Shown here piece by piece: positions 52,382 to 63,759 of a DNA stretch of 64,000 nt; positions within the stretch are counted from its first letter, which is position 1, and each line of letters opens with the position of its first letter. The position numbers were made by a program, and so were the translations under genes. Under the pieces are notes generated by a model. The model was given only the letters and a program-made list of their open reading frames with translations. It was not told the DNA's origin and did not search any database. This DNA comes from Chryseobacterium bernardetii (GTDB taxonomy: Bacteria > Bacteroidota > Bacteroidia > Flavobacteriales > Weeksellaceae): NCBI RefSeq assembly GCF_003815975.1, contig NZ_CP033932.1, positions 1,708,501 to 1,772,500 of the forward strand, written 5' to 3'.

Positions 52382-55042
52382 ATGAAATATTTAAGATTAT
52401 CAGGCCTCGAGCCTCTTATCATAACGCCGGAAAGTAATTTCATCAACGTTGGTGAAAGAACCAATGTTGCCGGGTCCAAAAAATTTTTAAGACTAATTAA
52501 AGAGGAAAAATTCTCTGAAGCATTAGATATTGCTCGCCATCAGGTAGAAGGAGGTGCCCAGATTCTGGATGTTAACTTTGATGATGGTTTGATTGATGGA
52601 AAAGCATCAATGATTAAATTTCTGAACCTAATTGCATCAGAACCGGATATTGCAAGAATTCCAATCATGGTAGACTCTTCCAAATGGGAAATTCTGGAAG
52701 CGGGTCTCCAGGTGGCACAAGGGAAATGCGTGGTAAACTCTATCAGCTTAAAAGAAGGCGAAGAAGAATTTATCAAACATGCCAAAGCCATCAAAAGATA
52801 TGGTGCCGCAGTCATTGTAATGGCATTTGATGAGGTTGGGCAGGCAGACAATCTTGAACGAAGAATTGAAATCTCAAAAAGATCCTATGATATCCTGGTG
52901 AATCAGATCGGATTCCCTGCAGAAGATATCATTTTCGATTTAAATATCTTCCCGGTAGCAACAGGAATGGATGAGCACAGAAGAAATGCGATAGATTTTA
53001 TCGAAGCTACACGCTGGGTAAGACAAAACCTGCCTTATGCATCTGTAAGTGGAGGAGTAAGCAATGTTTCCTTCTCCTTCCGTGGAAATGACACCGTAAG
53101 AGAAGCCATGCACTCGGTTTTCCTTTACCATGCCATCCAGGCCGGAATGAATATCGGTATTGTAAATCCTGCGATGCTGGAAGTTTATGATGAAATCAAC
53201 AAAGAATTATTAGAACTTGTAGAAGATGTAATCCTTGACAGGAGAGAAGATGCTACAGAAAGACTTCTGGATTATTCTGAGAAACACAAATCAGTCAAAA
53301 AAGAAAAAACTGAAGACCTTGAATGGAGGAACAATCCGTTACAGGAAAGGATTACCCATGCTTTGGTAAAAGGGATAGACCGTTTCATTGAAGAAGATGT
53401 AGAAGAAGCAAGACTATTGGCAGAAAGACCACTTCATGTTATTGAAATTAATCTGATGACAGGAATGGGGGTAGTAGGTGACTTATTTGGAAGCGGAAAA
53501 ATGTTCCTGCCACAGGTCGTAAAGTCAGCAAGGGTAATGAAAAAAGCTGTAGCCTATCTGCAACCTTTCATTGAAGCAGAAAAAGACGGTTCAAAACCTG
53601 CCAACGGGAAAATTCTGATGGCAACAGTAAAAGGTGATGTTCACGACATTGGAAAAAATATTGTGAGCGTAGTACTGGGCTGTAACAACTACGAAATTGT
53701 TGATCTTGGTGTAATGGTTCCGGCAGAAAAGATTATCCAGACTGCCATTGAAGAAAAAGTAGACGTAATCGGATTAAGCGGGCTGATTACTCCGAGTTTG
53801 GATGAGATGGTATACATTGCATCAGAACTGGAAAGACAAAATTTAGATTTTCCTTTACTGATTGGTGGTGCAACTACCTCAAAAGCACATACCGCAGTGA
53901 AAATCGATTTAAAATATAAAAATGCAGTGGTTCACGTTAATGATGCCTCAAGAGCGGTAAATGTGGTAAGCTCATTGTTAGGGGACAGAAATAAAGAATA
54001 TGTTTCCGAACTGAAGAATGATTATTCAGATTTCAGAGAGAAGTTCCTGAACAGGCAGGTTGATAAAGATTATGTTTCTATTGAAGAAGCAAGAGAAAAT
54101 CGCTTCAGAATAGATTGGGAAAACGAAGAAATCTTCACTCCGAATAACTTAGGGATCACCATCATTGAAAATCAGGACTTGAGAGAGCTATTGCCATTTA
54201 TAGACTGGTCGCCATTCTTCAGAAGCTGGGATCTTCACGGGAAATATCCGAATATCTTAGAAGATGAGGTGGTAGGAGTACAGGCAAAAGAACTCTTCAA
54301 AGATGCACAGGTTATTCTCAATAGAATTCTGGACGAAAAGCTGTTAACAGCAAAAGCAATCTTTGGAATTTTCAAAGCAAACTCTAATGAAACCGATGAT
54401 ATCCTGATTTTTGATGAAAATAACAACGAGCTGGCTAAGTTTTTAACCCTAAGACAGCAGGCTCAAAGATCAAAAGGAAAAGATTATCTGGCGTTAAGCG
54501 ATTTTATTGCACCACAAAGTTCTGGAAAGACAGACTACATGGGAGTATTCTGTGTGACCACAGGCTTCGGAACTGATGAACTGGCGGAAGAATATGAGAA
54601 AGCCAATGACGATTACAATGCTATTATGGTAAAAGCTCTTGCAGATCGCTTTGCAGAAGCTTATGCCGAATTTTTACATAAAAAAGTAAGAACAGAATAT
54701 TGGGGATATGCCGTTCAGGAAGAATTAAGCAACGAAGATCTGATTGCAGAAAAATATAAAGGCATCCGTCCCGCTCCGGGATATCCGGCTTGCCCTGATC
54801 ACTTGGAAAAGAAAACCATATGGGACCTTTTAAAAGTAGAAGAAAATACAGGCGTTTTCCTTACCGAAAGTTTAGCCATGTTCCCTACAGCATCTGTTTC
54901 AGGATATTATTTCGGGAGCCCGTATGCCAAGTATTTCGGATTAGGAAAAATTACAGAAGACCAGCTTAGGGATTATGCTGACAGAAGAAGTTGTAGCATC
55001 CAGGAAGCACAAAAATGGTTGTCACCAAATTTAGCAGATTAA
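52382..55042 (+). CDS. metH: Methionine synthase, pterin, cobalamin and activation modules
   Basis: The 886-residue protein lacks the homocysteine-binding module. The order is a pterin-binding barrel (about 1-290; [20 protein letters not shown]), a cobalamin-binding module with the axial-His motif [19 protein letters not shown] (His about 421), and a C-terminal activation domain for reductive methylation with SAM ([19 protein letters not shown] segment, [19 protein letters not shown]). Start is one base after the desaturase stop. The missing module is the gene at 50195. Confidence 0.95.
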   Translation: MKYLRLSGLEPLIITPESNFINVGERTNVAGSKKFLRLIKEEKFSEALDIARHQVEGGAQILDVNFDDGLIDGKASMIKFLNLIASEPDIARIPIMVDSSKWEILEAGLQVAQGKCVVNSISLKEGEEEFIKHAKAIKRYGAAVIVMAFDEVGQADNLERRIEISKRSYDILVNQIGFPAEDIIFDLNIFPVATGMDEHRRNAIDFIEATRWVRQNLPYASVSGGVSNVSFSFRGNDTVREAMHSVFLYHAIQAGMNIGIVNPAMLEVYDEINKELLELVEDVILDRREDATERLLDYSEKHKSVKKEKTEDLEWRNNPLQERITHALVKGIDRFIEEDVEEARLLAERPLHVIEINLMTGMGVVGDLFGSGKMFLPQVVKSARVMKKAVAYLQPFIEAEKDGSKPANGKILMATVKGDVHDIGKNIVSVVLGCNNYEIVDLGVMVPAEKIIQTAIEEKVDVIGLSGLITPSLDEMVYIASELERQNLDFPLLIGGATTSKAHTAVKIDLKYKNAVVHVNDASRAVNVVSSLLGDRNKEYVSELKNDYSDFREKFLNRQVDKDYVSIEEARENRFRIDWENEEIFTPNNLGITIIENQDLRELLPFIDWSPFFRSWDLHGKYPNILEDEVVGVQAKELFKDAQVILNRILDEKLLTAKAIFGIFKANSNETDDILIFDENNNELAKFLTLRQQAQRSKGKDYLALSDFIAPQSSGKTDYMGVFCVTTGFGTDELAEEYEKANDDYNAIMVKALADRFAEAYAEFLHKKVRTEYWGYAVQEELSNEDLIAEKYKGIRPAPGYPACPDHLEKKTIWDLLKVEENTGVFLTESLAMFPTASVSGYYFGSPYAKYFGLGKITEDQLRDYADRRSCSIQEAQKWLSPNLAD

Positions 55043-55049
55043 AATTGAT

Positions 55050-56009
55050 ATGAAGATAACAGAGCACATTAAAAACGCAAATGGAAAAACTCTATTCTCT
55101 CTAGAAGTTGTTCCGCCACAAAAAGGAATTGGTATTGAAGACTTGTACACGAATATAGATCCGTTAATGGAATTCAAACCACCCTTCATTGATGTTACCA
55201 CTTCAAGAGAAGAATATATCTATATCGATAAAGGAAATGGGCTGATGGAGCGCCGTATTACAAGAATGCGTCCCGGAACCCTTGGGATTTGTGCAGCCAT
55301 TCAGCATAAATACAATGTAGATACCGTTCCACATTTATTATGTGGTGGTTTTACCAAAGAAGAAACAGAATATCTTTTGGTAGACTGTATGTACCTTGGT
55401 ATTGATAACGTAATGGCATTGAGAGGAGATGCAATGAAAGGGCACCAGTATTTCGAGCCCACCCAGGGTGGTCATGCAAGCGCTATGGATCTTGTTAATC
55501 AAATTAATGACCTGGGAAGAGGAAAATATCTTCACAATGAAGAGCAGGTTTGTGATGAACTCAATAAATTCTGCATCGGAGTAGCGGGTTATCCGGAGAA
55601 GCATATGGAAGCTCCTTCTATGAATTATGACCTGAAATGGCTGAAGCAAAAAGTAGATGCCGGAGCAGATTATATTGTGACTCAAATGTTTTTTGACAAT
55701 AAAAAGTATATTGAATTCGTTCAGAAAGCAAGAGAGATGGGAATTACCGTTCCAATCATTCCGGGAATTAAGCCAATTGCTACCAAGAAACACCTGAAAA
55801 TCCTACCTCAGGTATTTAAAATAGACCTTCCGGAAGAGCTTATCAATGAAGTGGAGAATGCCAAAAATAATGAAGCTGTTAAGCAGATCGGAATAGAATG
55901 GGCAATAGCACAATGCAGAGAACTTCTGGACTTCGGAGTTCCTGTTTTACACTTTTACTCGATGGGAAAAAGTGATAATATTAAAAAAGTAGCCGGTGAG
56001 CTATTCTAA
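55050..56009 (+). CDS. metF: Methylenetetrahydrofolate reductase (NAD(P)H)
   Basis: The 319-residue flavoenzyme makes 5-methyltetrahydrofolate, the methyl donor for methionine synthase. Family segments: TLFSLEVVPPQKGIGIEDLY, FIDVTTSREEYIYIDKG, LGIDNVMALRGDAM, KVDAGADYIVTQMFFDNKKY and VPIIPGIKPIATKKHLKILP. It starts 7 bases after metH, ends the met operon and is followed by a terminator. Confidence 0.96.
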   Translation: MKITEHIKNANGKTLFSLEVVPPQKGIGIEDLYTNIDPLMEFKPPFIDVTTSREEYIYIDKGNGLMERRITRMRPGTLGICAAIQHKYNVDTVPHLLCGGFTKEETEYLLVDCMYLGIDNVMALRGDAMKGHQYFEPTQGGHASAMDLVNQINDLGRGKYLHNEEQVCDELNKFCIGVAGYPEKHMEAPSMNYDLKWLKQKVDAGADYIVTQMFFDNKKYIEFVQKAREMGITVPIIPGIKPIATKKHLKILPQVFKIDLPEELINEVENAKNNEAVKQIGIEWAIAQCRELLDFGVPVLHFYSMGKSDNIKKVAGELF

Positions 56010-56029
56010 TAAAAGTACCAAAAATGAAG

Positions 56030-56060
56030 AACCCCTGTCTTAAACGGCAGGGTTTTTATT
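56030..56060 (+). terminator. Terminator after metF
   Basis: ACCCCTG and CAGGGT form a stem across about 10 bases, then TTTTTATTTTTTT. It lies 20 bases after the metF stop. The rest of the gap up to 56286 shows no gene or structure I can identify. Confidence 0.8.
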
Positions 56061-56286
56061 TTTTTCAGAAATACAAGAAAATAAAATAGACAGATAAAAA
56101 GCCGTAGGTTACATATCCGCTTAGAAAGAATCAATAAAGTTGATTCCACCTTCGCCGCCTCAAAAATAGAGCAGTAAGAAATAAGAACTTTGTGTCAAAT
56201 CATCTATAACACCCAAAAAAGTAAACTAAAACTTTAGTCAATCATCACACTTCAATATCTCCCATCTTCCAGCTCCTATCTTCTTA

Positions 56287-57438
56287 CTAAAGAACAGCAT
56301 GTCTCTCAAACTCCTTATTCCGGTCAAACAAATATCGGTATGTAGCCAGCTTCCTCGTTACAGTAGTATCAAGCGTCTCCGCAATCTTAATCATTTTCGG
56401 ATTAAAATCACCAATCCACTGAAGTTCGGTAATTGTAAAATCAGTATGTTTTCTCAAATGTTGTGTGCCTTCCCAGATCATATATCCATCAATCCCCTTC
56501 CTCTGCCATTCAGGAACTACACCGAATACCAGACCTACCATTTTTTCATTCTTCTTGAATCTTTTTAAGAATAAAAACTTAAGTTTTTCCCAAACTCCAA
56601 ACTTTCCGTTGAGGTATTTAAACCATTGGTTGAGGTCAGGAAGATTGATCCACATCGCAATAGGCTTATCATTTTCATACACAAACCATGAGATATGTTC
56701 ATTCATAATAGGCTTCATGGTATTGAACATTTTCAGAACTTTGGTCTCTTCCAGTTGTTTTCCTTCACCGTGGGCAGCCCATGCTTTATTATAAATCTCT
56801 GTAAAGTCTTTGGCAAACTTAGGAAGGTTATTCTTTTTCATGGGTTGGGCAGAGATAGCTGGATTTCTTCTGTTCTTCTCATGGGCAATGGTGAAAACGC
56901 GCGAAACTTCTGCAAATACCGGTCTGGTAAAACAAAGTTGTTCAAAATAGATTTTGAACCCATAGTTTTCAAAAAGTTCTTTGTAATAGGGGAAGTTATA
57001 ATTCATTCCATACAAAGGCTCAATGAAACCCTCAATCAAAAGCCCCCAGAATTTATCCCTTTCTCCGAAATTAATAGGCCCGTCCATAGCTTCCATTCCT
57101 CTTTCCTGGAGCCATTTTTTACAATGGTTAAAAATAAAATCAGCCGTTTCCTGATGATTAATACAGTCGAAAAAACCAAAACCGCCGGTAGGCTGCTTTT
57201 GTTCATAGCAATTGTTGATAAAAACAGCAACTTTTCCAACCGTTTTATTGTCTTTTTTAAATAAAAACCTTTTACATTCTCCATTCTTGAAAAACTTGTT
57301 CTTTTCAGGATCAAAAATTTCCTCAATATGTTTGTCTAATGGGCGGATATAATTTTTGTCGTGTTGATAAAGTTGTGCGGGGAATTCCAGGAATTCCCTT
57401 TTGTGGTCTTTGTTCTGTACTTCTTCGACAATAATCAT
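56287..57438 (-). CDS. GNAT-like protein of unknown specificity
   Basis: The 383-residue protein begins MIIVEEVQNKDHKREFLEFP; the GNAT-type part shows PIAMWINLPDLNQWFKYLNG and VGLVFGVVPEWQRKGIDGYM, the latter resembling the acetyl-CoA binding loop (RKGID instead of R/QGxGxG/A). The N-terminal half, with KFFKNGECKRFLFKKDNKTV and DGPINFGERDKFWGLL, is typical of a widespread Bacteroidota family without known substrate. It lies alone, divergent from folE. Confidence 0.75.
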   Translation of the reverse strand: MIIVEEVQNKDHKREFLEFPAQLYQHDKNYIRPLDKHIEEIFDPEKNKFFKNGECKRFLFKKDNKTVGKVAVFINNCYEQKQPTGGFGFFDCINHQETADFIFNHCKKWLQERGMEAMDGPINFGERDKFWGLLIEGFIEPLYGMNYNFPYYKELFENYGFKIYFEQLCFTRPVFAEVSRVFTIAHEKNRRNPAISAQPMKKNNLPKFAKDFTEIYNKAWAAHGEGKQLEETKVLKMFNTMKPIMNEHISWFVYENDKPIAMWINLPDLNQWFKYLNGKFGVWEKLKFLFLKRFKKNEKMVGLVFGVVPEWQRKGIDGYMIWEGTQHLRKHTDFTITELQWIGDFNPKMIKIAETLDTTVTRKLATYRYLFDRNKEFERHAVL

Positions 57439-57492
57439 ATAGTTTTAATCAGAGTAGGTTATAAAAGATAATAAATGAAACAATATTATCCG

Positions 57493-57500
57493 TATTTTTG
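57493..57500 (+). promoter_or_regulatory. -7 box of folE
   Basis: TATTTTTG fits TAnnTTTG and lies 17 bases before the ATG of folE. Confidence 0.45.
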
Positions 57501-57517
57501 CTGCAAATTAAATAAAA

Positions 57518-58183
57518 ATGGTTGATTTTACTGATAACGACGATGATATTTTCACTGGAAAAGAACATACGCCTATAAGGGAAGATGCTTTTGATAAATC
57601 GCCACAGGAAAAAATTGAAAAAATTACTGAGCTTTTTGGAGAGATTATGGAAACATTAGGTCTGGATATGACTGATGATTCTCTGAAAGACTCACCAAAG
57701 CGTGTTGCCAAAATGTATGTGAACGAAATTTTCGGGGGACTTCTTCCTGAAAACAAACCTGGGATCTCTACATTTTCCAATAAATATAAATACCGCCAGA
57801 TGCTGGTAGAAAAAGATATTACCGTATATTCTTTTTGTGAACATCACTTCTTGCCAATTATAGGAAGAGCTCATGTTGCTTATATCTCAAACGGAGAAGT
57901 AATAGGTCTTTCAAAGATTAACAGAATTGTAGATTACTACGCGAAAAGACCACAGGTTCAGGAAAGACTTACAATGCAGATTGTAGACGCTCTCAAAGAA
58001 GCTCTGGGAACAAAAGATGTAGCTTGTATCATAGATGCAAAACACCTTTGTGTAAACTGCAGAGGAATTAAAGATACAGCAAGCTCTACCATTACAGCAG
58101 AATTAAGCGGAATTTTCAGAACGAATCCTATCACAAGACAGGAATTCCTGCATTATGTAGGAAGCCATGCAAAACTAGATTAA
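57518..58183 (+). CDS. folE: GTP cyclohydrolase I
   Basis: The 221-residue enzyme opens the tetrahydrofolate pathway. Motifs: DDSLKDSPKRVAKMYVNEIF, the zinc and substrate-binding YSFCEHHFLPIIGRAHVAYI, GLSKINRIVDYYAKRPQVQE and the C-terminal CVNCRGIKDTASSTITAEL with a second zinc ligand Cys. Start follows a -7 box. A DinB-like gene begins one base after the stop, so translation is probably coupled. Confidence 0.96.
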   Translation: MVDFTDNDDDIFTGKEHTPIREDAFDKSPQEKIEKITELFGEIMETLGLDMTDDSLKDSPKRVAKMYVNEIFGGLLPENKPGISTFSNKYKYRQMLVEKDITVYSFCEHHFLPIIGRAHVAYISNGEVIGLSKINRIVDYYAKRPQVQERLTMQIVDALKEALGTKDVACIIDAKHLCVNCRGIKDTASSTITAELSGIFRTNPITRQEFLHYVGSHAKLD

Positions 58184-58184
58184 T

Positions 58185-58616
58185 ATGAACTACCAGATCC
58201 TTAAAAATATTATAGATTCAGAGATTCAGAGATTTCAGGCAATTTCTGAAGACGAATGGAATTACAAGAATACACCCGAAAAATGGTCAAAAAAAGAAAT
58301 AATTGGCCATCTTTGTGACAGTGCTTTTACAAATATCCGTAGATTTGTAGTTACCCAATATAAAGAGAACGAGAATATTGTTTACGATCAGAACATTTGG
58401 GTAAAGGCTCAGAACTATCAGAATGTTCCGGTTTCCGAATTAATTGATCTTTGGAAAGCATTGAACTATCAGATTGTTCATGTTGTAGAAAATATTCCAG
58501 ATGAAGCACTGCAAAGAACTTGCGATACTACCAAAACAGAACTTCAAAGGTTTACCCTGGAGTTTGTCATTAAGGATTATATAGATCATTTGCAGCATCA
58601 TTTAAAAGCGATTTAA
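58185..58616 (+). CDS. DinB-family (DUF1572-like) protein
   Basis: The 143-residue protein is a four-helix bundle of the DinB/YfiT type: EDEWNYKNTPEKWSKKEIIG, HLCDSAFTNIRRFVVTQY, and EFVIKDYIDHLQHHLKAI. His residues at HLCDS, in VHVVEN and HLQHH could form the usual metal site. The function of most members is unknown; some are thiol S-transferases. It starts one base after folE. Confidence 0.88.
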   Translation: MNYQILKNIIDSEIQRFQAISEDEWNYKNTPEKWSKKEIIGHLCDSAFTNIRRFVVTQYKENENIVYDQNIWVKAQNYQNVPVSELIDLWKALNYQIVHVVENIPDEALQRTCDTTKTELQRFTLEFVIKDYIDHLQHHLKAI

Positions 58617-58739
58617 TAATGATAAAATTTAAAAAAGTTTCACATAAAATTTTTATCACAACAATTATTTGTTGTGACAGATTTTTATTTTAACTAATTT
58701 TTGAATCTTAAAACTATTGAATCTTTTAATAAAAAATAA

Positions 58740-60206
58740 ATGCAACTAAAAATATATAACTCGCTTACAGCGGAAAAAGAAATATTCAAACCCATCTTAG
58801 AAGGAAATGTAGGAATGTATGTCTGCGGACCCACAGTCTACAGCAATGTCCATTTGGGGAATGTAAGAACCTTCCTGTCTTTTGATTTTATCTACCGTAC
58901 CCTGATGCATTTAGGCTATAAAGTAAGATATGTAAGAAACATTACAGATGCAGGCCACCTTACTGATGACGGAGATGTAAATAATGACAGATTCGTAAAG
59001 CAAACCAGATTAGAGAAGCTGGAACCAATGGAAATCGTACAGAAGTATACAGTAGATTTCCACAAAGTTCTTGATATGTTTAATTTGCTTCCGCCTAATA
59101 TTGAACCTACTGCAACTGGCCATATTGTAGAACAGATTGAGCTTACTCAGAAATTAATAGATACAGGCTTTGCCTATGAAAGCAATGGTTCTGTATATTT
59201 TGATGTATTGGAGTACAATAAAAGAGGGCTGAACTACGGTGAACTTTCAAAACGCAATATAGAAGAACTTTTTGCCAATACCCGTGATCTTGACGGACAA
59301 GGGGAGAAGAAGAATCCACAGGATTTTGCCCTTTGGAAAAAAGCATCTCCGGCTCACATCATGAGATGGAACTCTCCATGGGGAGAAGGTTTTCCGGGAT
59401 GGCACCTTGAATGTACTGCAATGAGTACAAAATATCTGGGTGAAACTTTCGATATTCACGGAGGTGGAATGGACTTGAAATTCCCTCACCACGAATGTGA
59501 AATCGCTCAGGGAAAAGCTTGCAATGGAGCAGCACCGGTACATTACTGGATGCATGCGAACATGTTGACGATGAATTCCCAGCGTATGAGTAAATCTACA
59601 GGGAACTATATCCTTCCGATGCAGTTGGTAACAGGAGAAAATGACTTCTTTGAAAAACCTTTCCACCCGTCAATTGTACGTTTCTGCTTCCTGCAGGCAC
59701 ATTACAGAAGTGTTCTAGACATTTCCAATGATGCGATGATTGCCAGCGAAAAAGGATTTATCAGATTGATGGAAGCTGTGAAAGTATTGAACTCCATTAC
59801 TCCGGATGATACTAAGCAGTCAGAATTCAGTCTTACAGATTGGAAGAAAAAATGTTATGATGCCTTAACAGATGATTTCAACTCTCCAATACTGATTGCT
59901 CACTTATTTGAAGCCGTAAAATACATTTTTGCTTTAAATGATGGCAAAGAAACAATTTCAACAGCAGATCTTGAAGATTTAAAGTCAGCACTGAATGCCT
60001 TTATCTTTGACGTCCTGGGATTACAGACTGTAGAGGAGAATAATAATGAAAAACTGGATCAGACCTTAAAAGTTTTAATTGAACTTAGAAATCAGGCCAG
60101 AAAATCTAAAAATTTCGAACTTTCAGATCAGATCAGAGATAAACTGCTTGCTGAAGGAATCGAATTAAAAGACGGAAGAGACGGAACCTCTTATGTTCTG
60201 AACTAA
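58740..60206 (+). CDS. cysS: Cysteine--tRNA ligase
   Basis: The 488-residue class I synthetase has [20 protein letters not shown] with the zinc-ligand Cys and the HIGH equivalent (HLGN), the catalytic-loop [34 protein letters not shown] with further zinc ligands, and KMSKS as [13 protein letters not shown]-terminal DALR-like domain ends the protein. Length is standard. A good terminator follows. Confidence 0.97.
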   Translation: MQLKIYNSLTAEKEIFKPILEGNVGMYVCGPTVYSNVHLGNVRTFLSFDFIYRTLMHLGYKVRYVRNITDAGHLTDDGDVNNDRFVKQTRLEKLEPMEIVQKYTVDFHKVLDMFNLLPPNIEPTATGHIVEQIELTQKLIDTGFAYESNGSVYFDVLEYNKRGLNYGELSKRNIEELFANTRDLDGQGEKKNPQDFALWKKASPAHIMRWNSPWGEGFPGWHLECTAMSTKYLGETFDIHGGGMDLKFPHHECEIAQGKACNGAAPVHYWMHANMLTMNSQRMSKSTGNYILPMQLVTGENDFFEKPFHPSIVRFCFLQAHYRSVLDISNDAMIASEKGFIRLMEAVKVLNSITPDDTKQSEFSLTDWKKKCYDALTDDFNSPILIAHLFEAVKYIFALNDGKETISTADLEDLKSALNAFIFDVLGLQTVEENNNEKLDQTLKVLIELRNQARKSKNFELSDQIRDKLLAEGIELKDGRDGTSYVLN

Positions 60207-60232
60207 AAATATAAGCTTCGGTTTTTATCATT

Positions 60233-60278
60233 ATTCCGTAAGAGCCCTGTTGTAAAGGATTCTTACGGAATTTTTTTA
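60233..60278 (+). terminator. Terminator after cysS
   Basis: ATTCCGTAAGA and TCTTACGGAAT form an 11-base stem with a 17-base loop and are followed by seven T. Confidence 0.9.
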
Positions 60279-60368
60279 TTCTTTTTATAAGTCAGCCTTA
60301 CTCAAGCTTCTCCTTTTCATTTTCAGAACCTAACCCTTTCACTCTTGAACACTCAAACGTTCCAATTT

Positions 60369-60492
60369 TTCCAGGAGCTATTTCCCGCTATCCACTCATA
60401 CTCCTCGCGCCTCTACATCCCCACGCTCAAGTCCTTCAGCTTTCCAACTCCCTGCTTCGGGGTAACCGTTTCTATCGGGGCTAGGGTAGAGG
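60369..60492. repeat. Probable dispersed intergenic repeat upstream of the rRNA operon
   Basis: The stretch from TTCCAGGAGCTATTTCCCGC to ATCGGGGCTAGGGTAGAGG is GC-richer than its surroundings, contains no frame of protein quality, and resembles repeated intergenic sequence I have met in flavobacteria; that identification is from memory. Positions 60279-60368 show nothing. Confidence 0.4.
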
Positions 60493-60576
60493 ACCATTTT
60501 ATAAATGATAATAAATAATAGATTGTCATTAATTAAAGATTTTGACTATTATGGATAAGGGATGGCTTCCATCATT

Positions 60577-60619
60577 CCCCTCCTCTGGAGGGGTGTCAAA
60601 AATTCAAAAAATTTTTGAC
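60577..60619. repeat. Two adjacent hairpins
   Basis: CCCCTCC-TCT-GGAGGGG (60577-60593) is followed one base later by GTCAAAAATT-CAAAA-AATTTTTGAC (60595-60619). No gene is adjacent. It may be a repeat element. Positions 60620-60870 hold only low-quality short frames. Confidence 0.45.
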
Positions 60620-60870
60620 GGGATGGTTTATATTGTTGCAATATTCCCAATCATCTGCGAAAATCGGTGTCACCTGCGAGAAAATAAAAAGCTTATCCTT
60701 AAGCTTAAGCATCTTAATAATTACCTTCCATACTCTAATCCTCTATAATAAACATTTATATTATTATATTCTACTTTGCGTAATCTTTGTCATCCTGTAA
60801 GGATCTCAACAATGCATTGCTTACAATATACTCCTCTCATTATTCTCCAACAAATAGAAGTCGATCAATA

Positions 60871-60914
60871 GAAACGGGCTATAATCCTGAGCTTAGTCGA
60901 AGGAAGCCCGTTTT
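60871..60914. repeat. REP-like hairpin
   Basis: GAAACGGGCT and AAGCCCGTTTT pair and enclose CCTGAGCTTAGTCGAAGG in the loop. The sequence is typical of dispersed palindromic repeats. From 60915 to 61170 no gene or structure is recognisable. Confidence 0.5.
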
Positions 60915-61170
60915 ACCTAAATAAGATATTTCCACTAGCTTTAGCCCAAACTTACTTCAAATACGATTTTGAAAAATTCATCATGTATTATATTTAATGT
61001 ATACCTTCCATTACTCATTACTCATATATAATAACATCCATTTACCTCCGACAAAACATTCTCTAATTCTCCAATCATATTCTCCAAACAAATGTTTAAA
61101 ATTTTCATCCATGGTATCAGCGTATTAGGGGTAAAATGAATAGTCAGTATGAATTTTATGTTAAATAAAC

Positions 61171-61202
61171 TTGTTTTGCGTTGTAAGAAGTTGTTATCTT
61201 TG
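61171..61202 (+). promoter_or_regulatory. rRNA operon promoter P1
   Basis: TTG (61171-61173), a 21-base spacer and TATCTTTG (61195-61202), an exact Bacteroidota -7 box, lie about 415 bases before 16S rRNA. Confidence 0.6.
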
Positions 61203-61319
61203 CCCCACTGAAAACGAGAGTATCAGTACAAGCGCAGAAGAGCTTTTAGCTAAGCATAAACATTATATTCTACTAAGATATCGGGCGAAAAAAAACTTTC
61301 AAACTTTTTGCAAAAAGAG

Positions 61320-61349
61320 TTGCGAGTTAAAAAAGAGTTTGTATCTTTG
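61320..61349 (+). promoter_or_regulatory. rRNA operon promoter P2
   Basis: TTG (61320-61322), a 19-base spacer and TATCTTTG (61342-61349) fit the consensus exactly; the box is the same as in P1. Confidence 0.7.
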
Positions 61350-61444
61350 CAGTCCGAAATAATTCGGAGCGCAGGAGTAGATAGATTGAGGGTTTGGGAA
61401 GGATTAAGGTTACTTAAAAAACTTTAAAATTTTCTTTCAAAACA

Positions 61445-61476
61445 TTTGGTCATTACAAAATAAGGTTTTACTTTTG
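61445..61476 (+). promoter_or_regulatory. rRNA operon promoter P3
   Basis: TTTG (61445-61448), a 20-base spacer and TACTTTTG (61469-61476) form a third match, about 140 bases before 16S rRNA. Confidence 0.6.
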
Positions 61477-61555
61477 CACTCGCAAATACGGAGCGACACT
61501 GACAGAAAGATTGTTTCGTTAAAAAGCGGAAGATAAAAAGATCATTGACATACAA

Positions 61556-61607
61556 TATAACAACCAAGTAAGGAAAAACTAAAGCGTTAAAAAACTTTGA
61601 GTGAGTC
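61556..61607 (+). other. 5' arm of the 16S rRNA processing stem
   Basis: ATATACAACCAAGTAAGG and AAAAACTAAAGC (61574-61585), then CTTTGAGTGAGTC, are complementary to the region 63182-63226 after the 16S gene, e.g. GCTTTAGTTTTT at 63200-63211 (12 bases perfect) and GGTTG at 63217-63221. This is the double-stranded leader/spacer helix expected for RNase III release of pre-16S. Confidence 0.7.
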
Positions 61608-61617
61608 AGACAAACAT

Positions 61618-63134
<1,517 letters not shown>

Positions 63135-63351
63135 TAGAGCGTCGTTAGACGATAAAAAAATTAGTATCGTAAGATACAAAGTACTTACTTCAAAGTAAAG
63201 CTTTAGTTTTTTGTTTGGTTGATATATAAAAATACAACACCCACTAGAAATTAGTAAAGGGAAGAGGCAAGAGAAAAGAACAAAGATGAAAGACAGAAGT
63301 TGAAAAGGTCTTTATTCTATATTCTTAGCTCTCAAGGTCTAACATAAAGAC
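63135..63351 (+). other. 16S-tRNA-Ile spacer with the 3' arm of the processing stem
   Basis: The spacer contains a small hairpin (CGTC-GTTA-GACG, 63140-63151) and, at 63182-63226, the sequence complementary to the 16S leader arm at 61556-61607. No gene is present. Confidence 0.6.
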
Positions 63352-63425
63352 AGTCTCGTAGCTCAGCTGGTTAGAGCGCTACACTGATAATGTAGAGGTC
63401 GGCAGTTCGAGCCTGCCCGAGACTA
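63352..63425 (+). tRNA. tRNA-Ile (anticodon GAT)
   Basis: Acceptor arms AGTCTCG and CGAGACT pair. The D arm starts GCTCAGCTGGTTAGAGC, the anticodon stem CTACA/TGTAG encloses CTGATAA, and the T arm is GGCAG-TTCGAGC-CTGCC. Discriminator A is at 63425; CCA is not encoded. Confidence 0.97.
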
Positions 63426-63438
63426 CTAATTATAAGGG

Positions 63439-63522
63439 ATGTAAAAAGTACAAAGTAGCTTGTACAATGTAAGAGATTAAATCTGATACATTCTACATTT
63501 TACATTATACAAAGTACATCAC
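63439..63522. repeat. Imperfect dyad in the tRNA-Ile/tRNA-Ala spacer
   Basis: GATGTAAAAAGTACAAAGTA with TGTACAATGTA on one side and TACATTATACAAAGTACATC on the other are imperfect inverted copies around ATTAAATCTGA. It resembles inserted AT-rich repeats and has no coding potential. Confidence 0.4.
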
Positions 63523-63531
63523 TACTAGAGG

Positions 63532-63608
63532 GGGAATTAGCTCAGCTGGCTAGAGCGCCTGCCTTGCACGCAGGAGGTCAAGGGTTCGACTCCCTTATTC
63601 TCCACCAT
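63532..63608 (+). tRNA. tRNA-Ala (anticodon TGC)
   Basis: Acceptor arms GGGGAAT and ATTCTCC pair with one G-T. The anticodon stem CCTGC/GCAGG encloses CTTGCAC, and the T arm is AAGGG-TTCGACT-CCCTT. Discriminator A (63605) is followed by an encoded CCA to 63608. Confidence 0.97.
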
Positions 63609-63759
63609 CATAGATGGTTTAGTTTTAAAAAAGCAAATAGAGCCAAAAACAATATTTGCGAATTAAATCAGAAATAGATTTAAGATCATTGACATTAACG
63701 GTAAAGACATCACAAAGAGAAAACCGAGCGCATAAAGCGCTTGAGTAACCAAAAATAGG

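Noticed and set aside
55338..55793. 151-residue minus-strand frame
   Set aside because: It is the shadow of metF.
56695..57264. 189-residue plus-strand frame
   Set aside because: It is antisense to the GNAT-like gene and lacks any motif.
60542..60800. Small frames in the gene-free region
   Set aside because: They run through hairpins and low-complexity sequence with no start context or homology signal.
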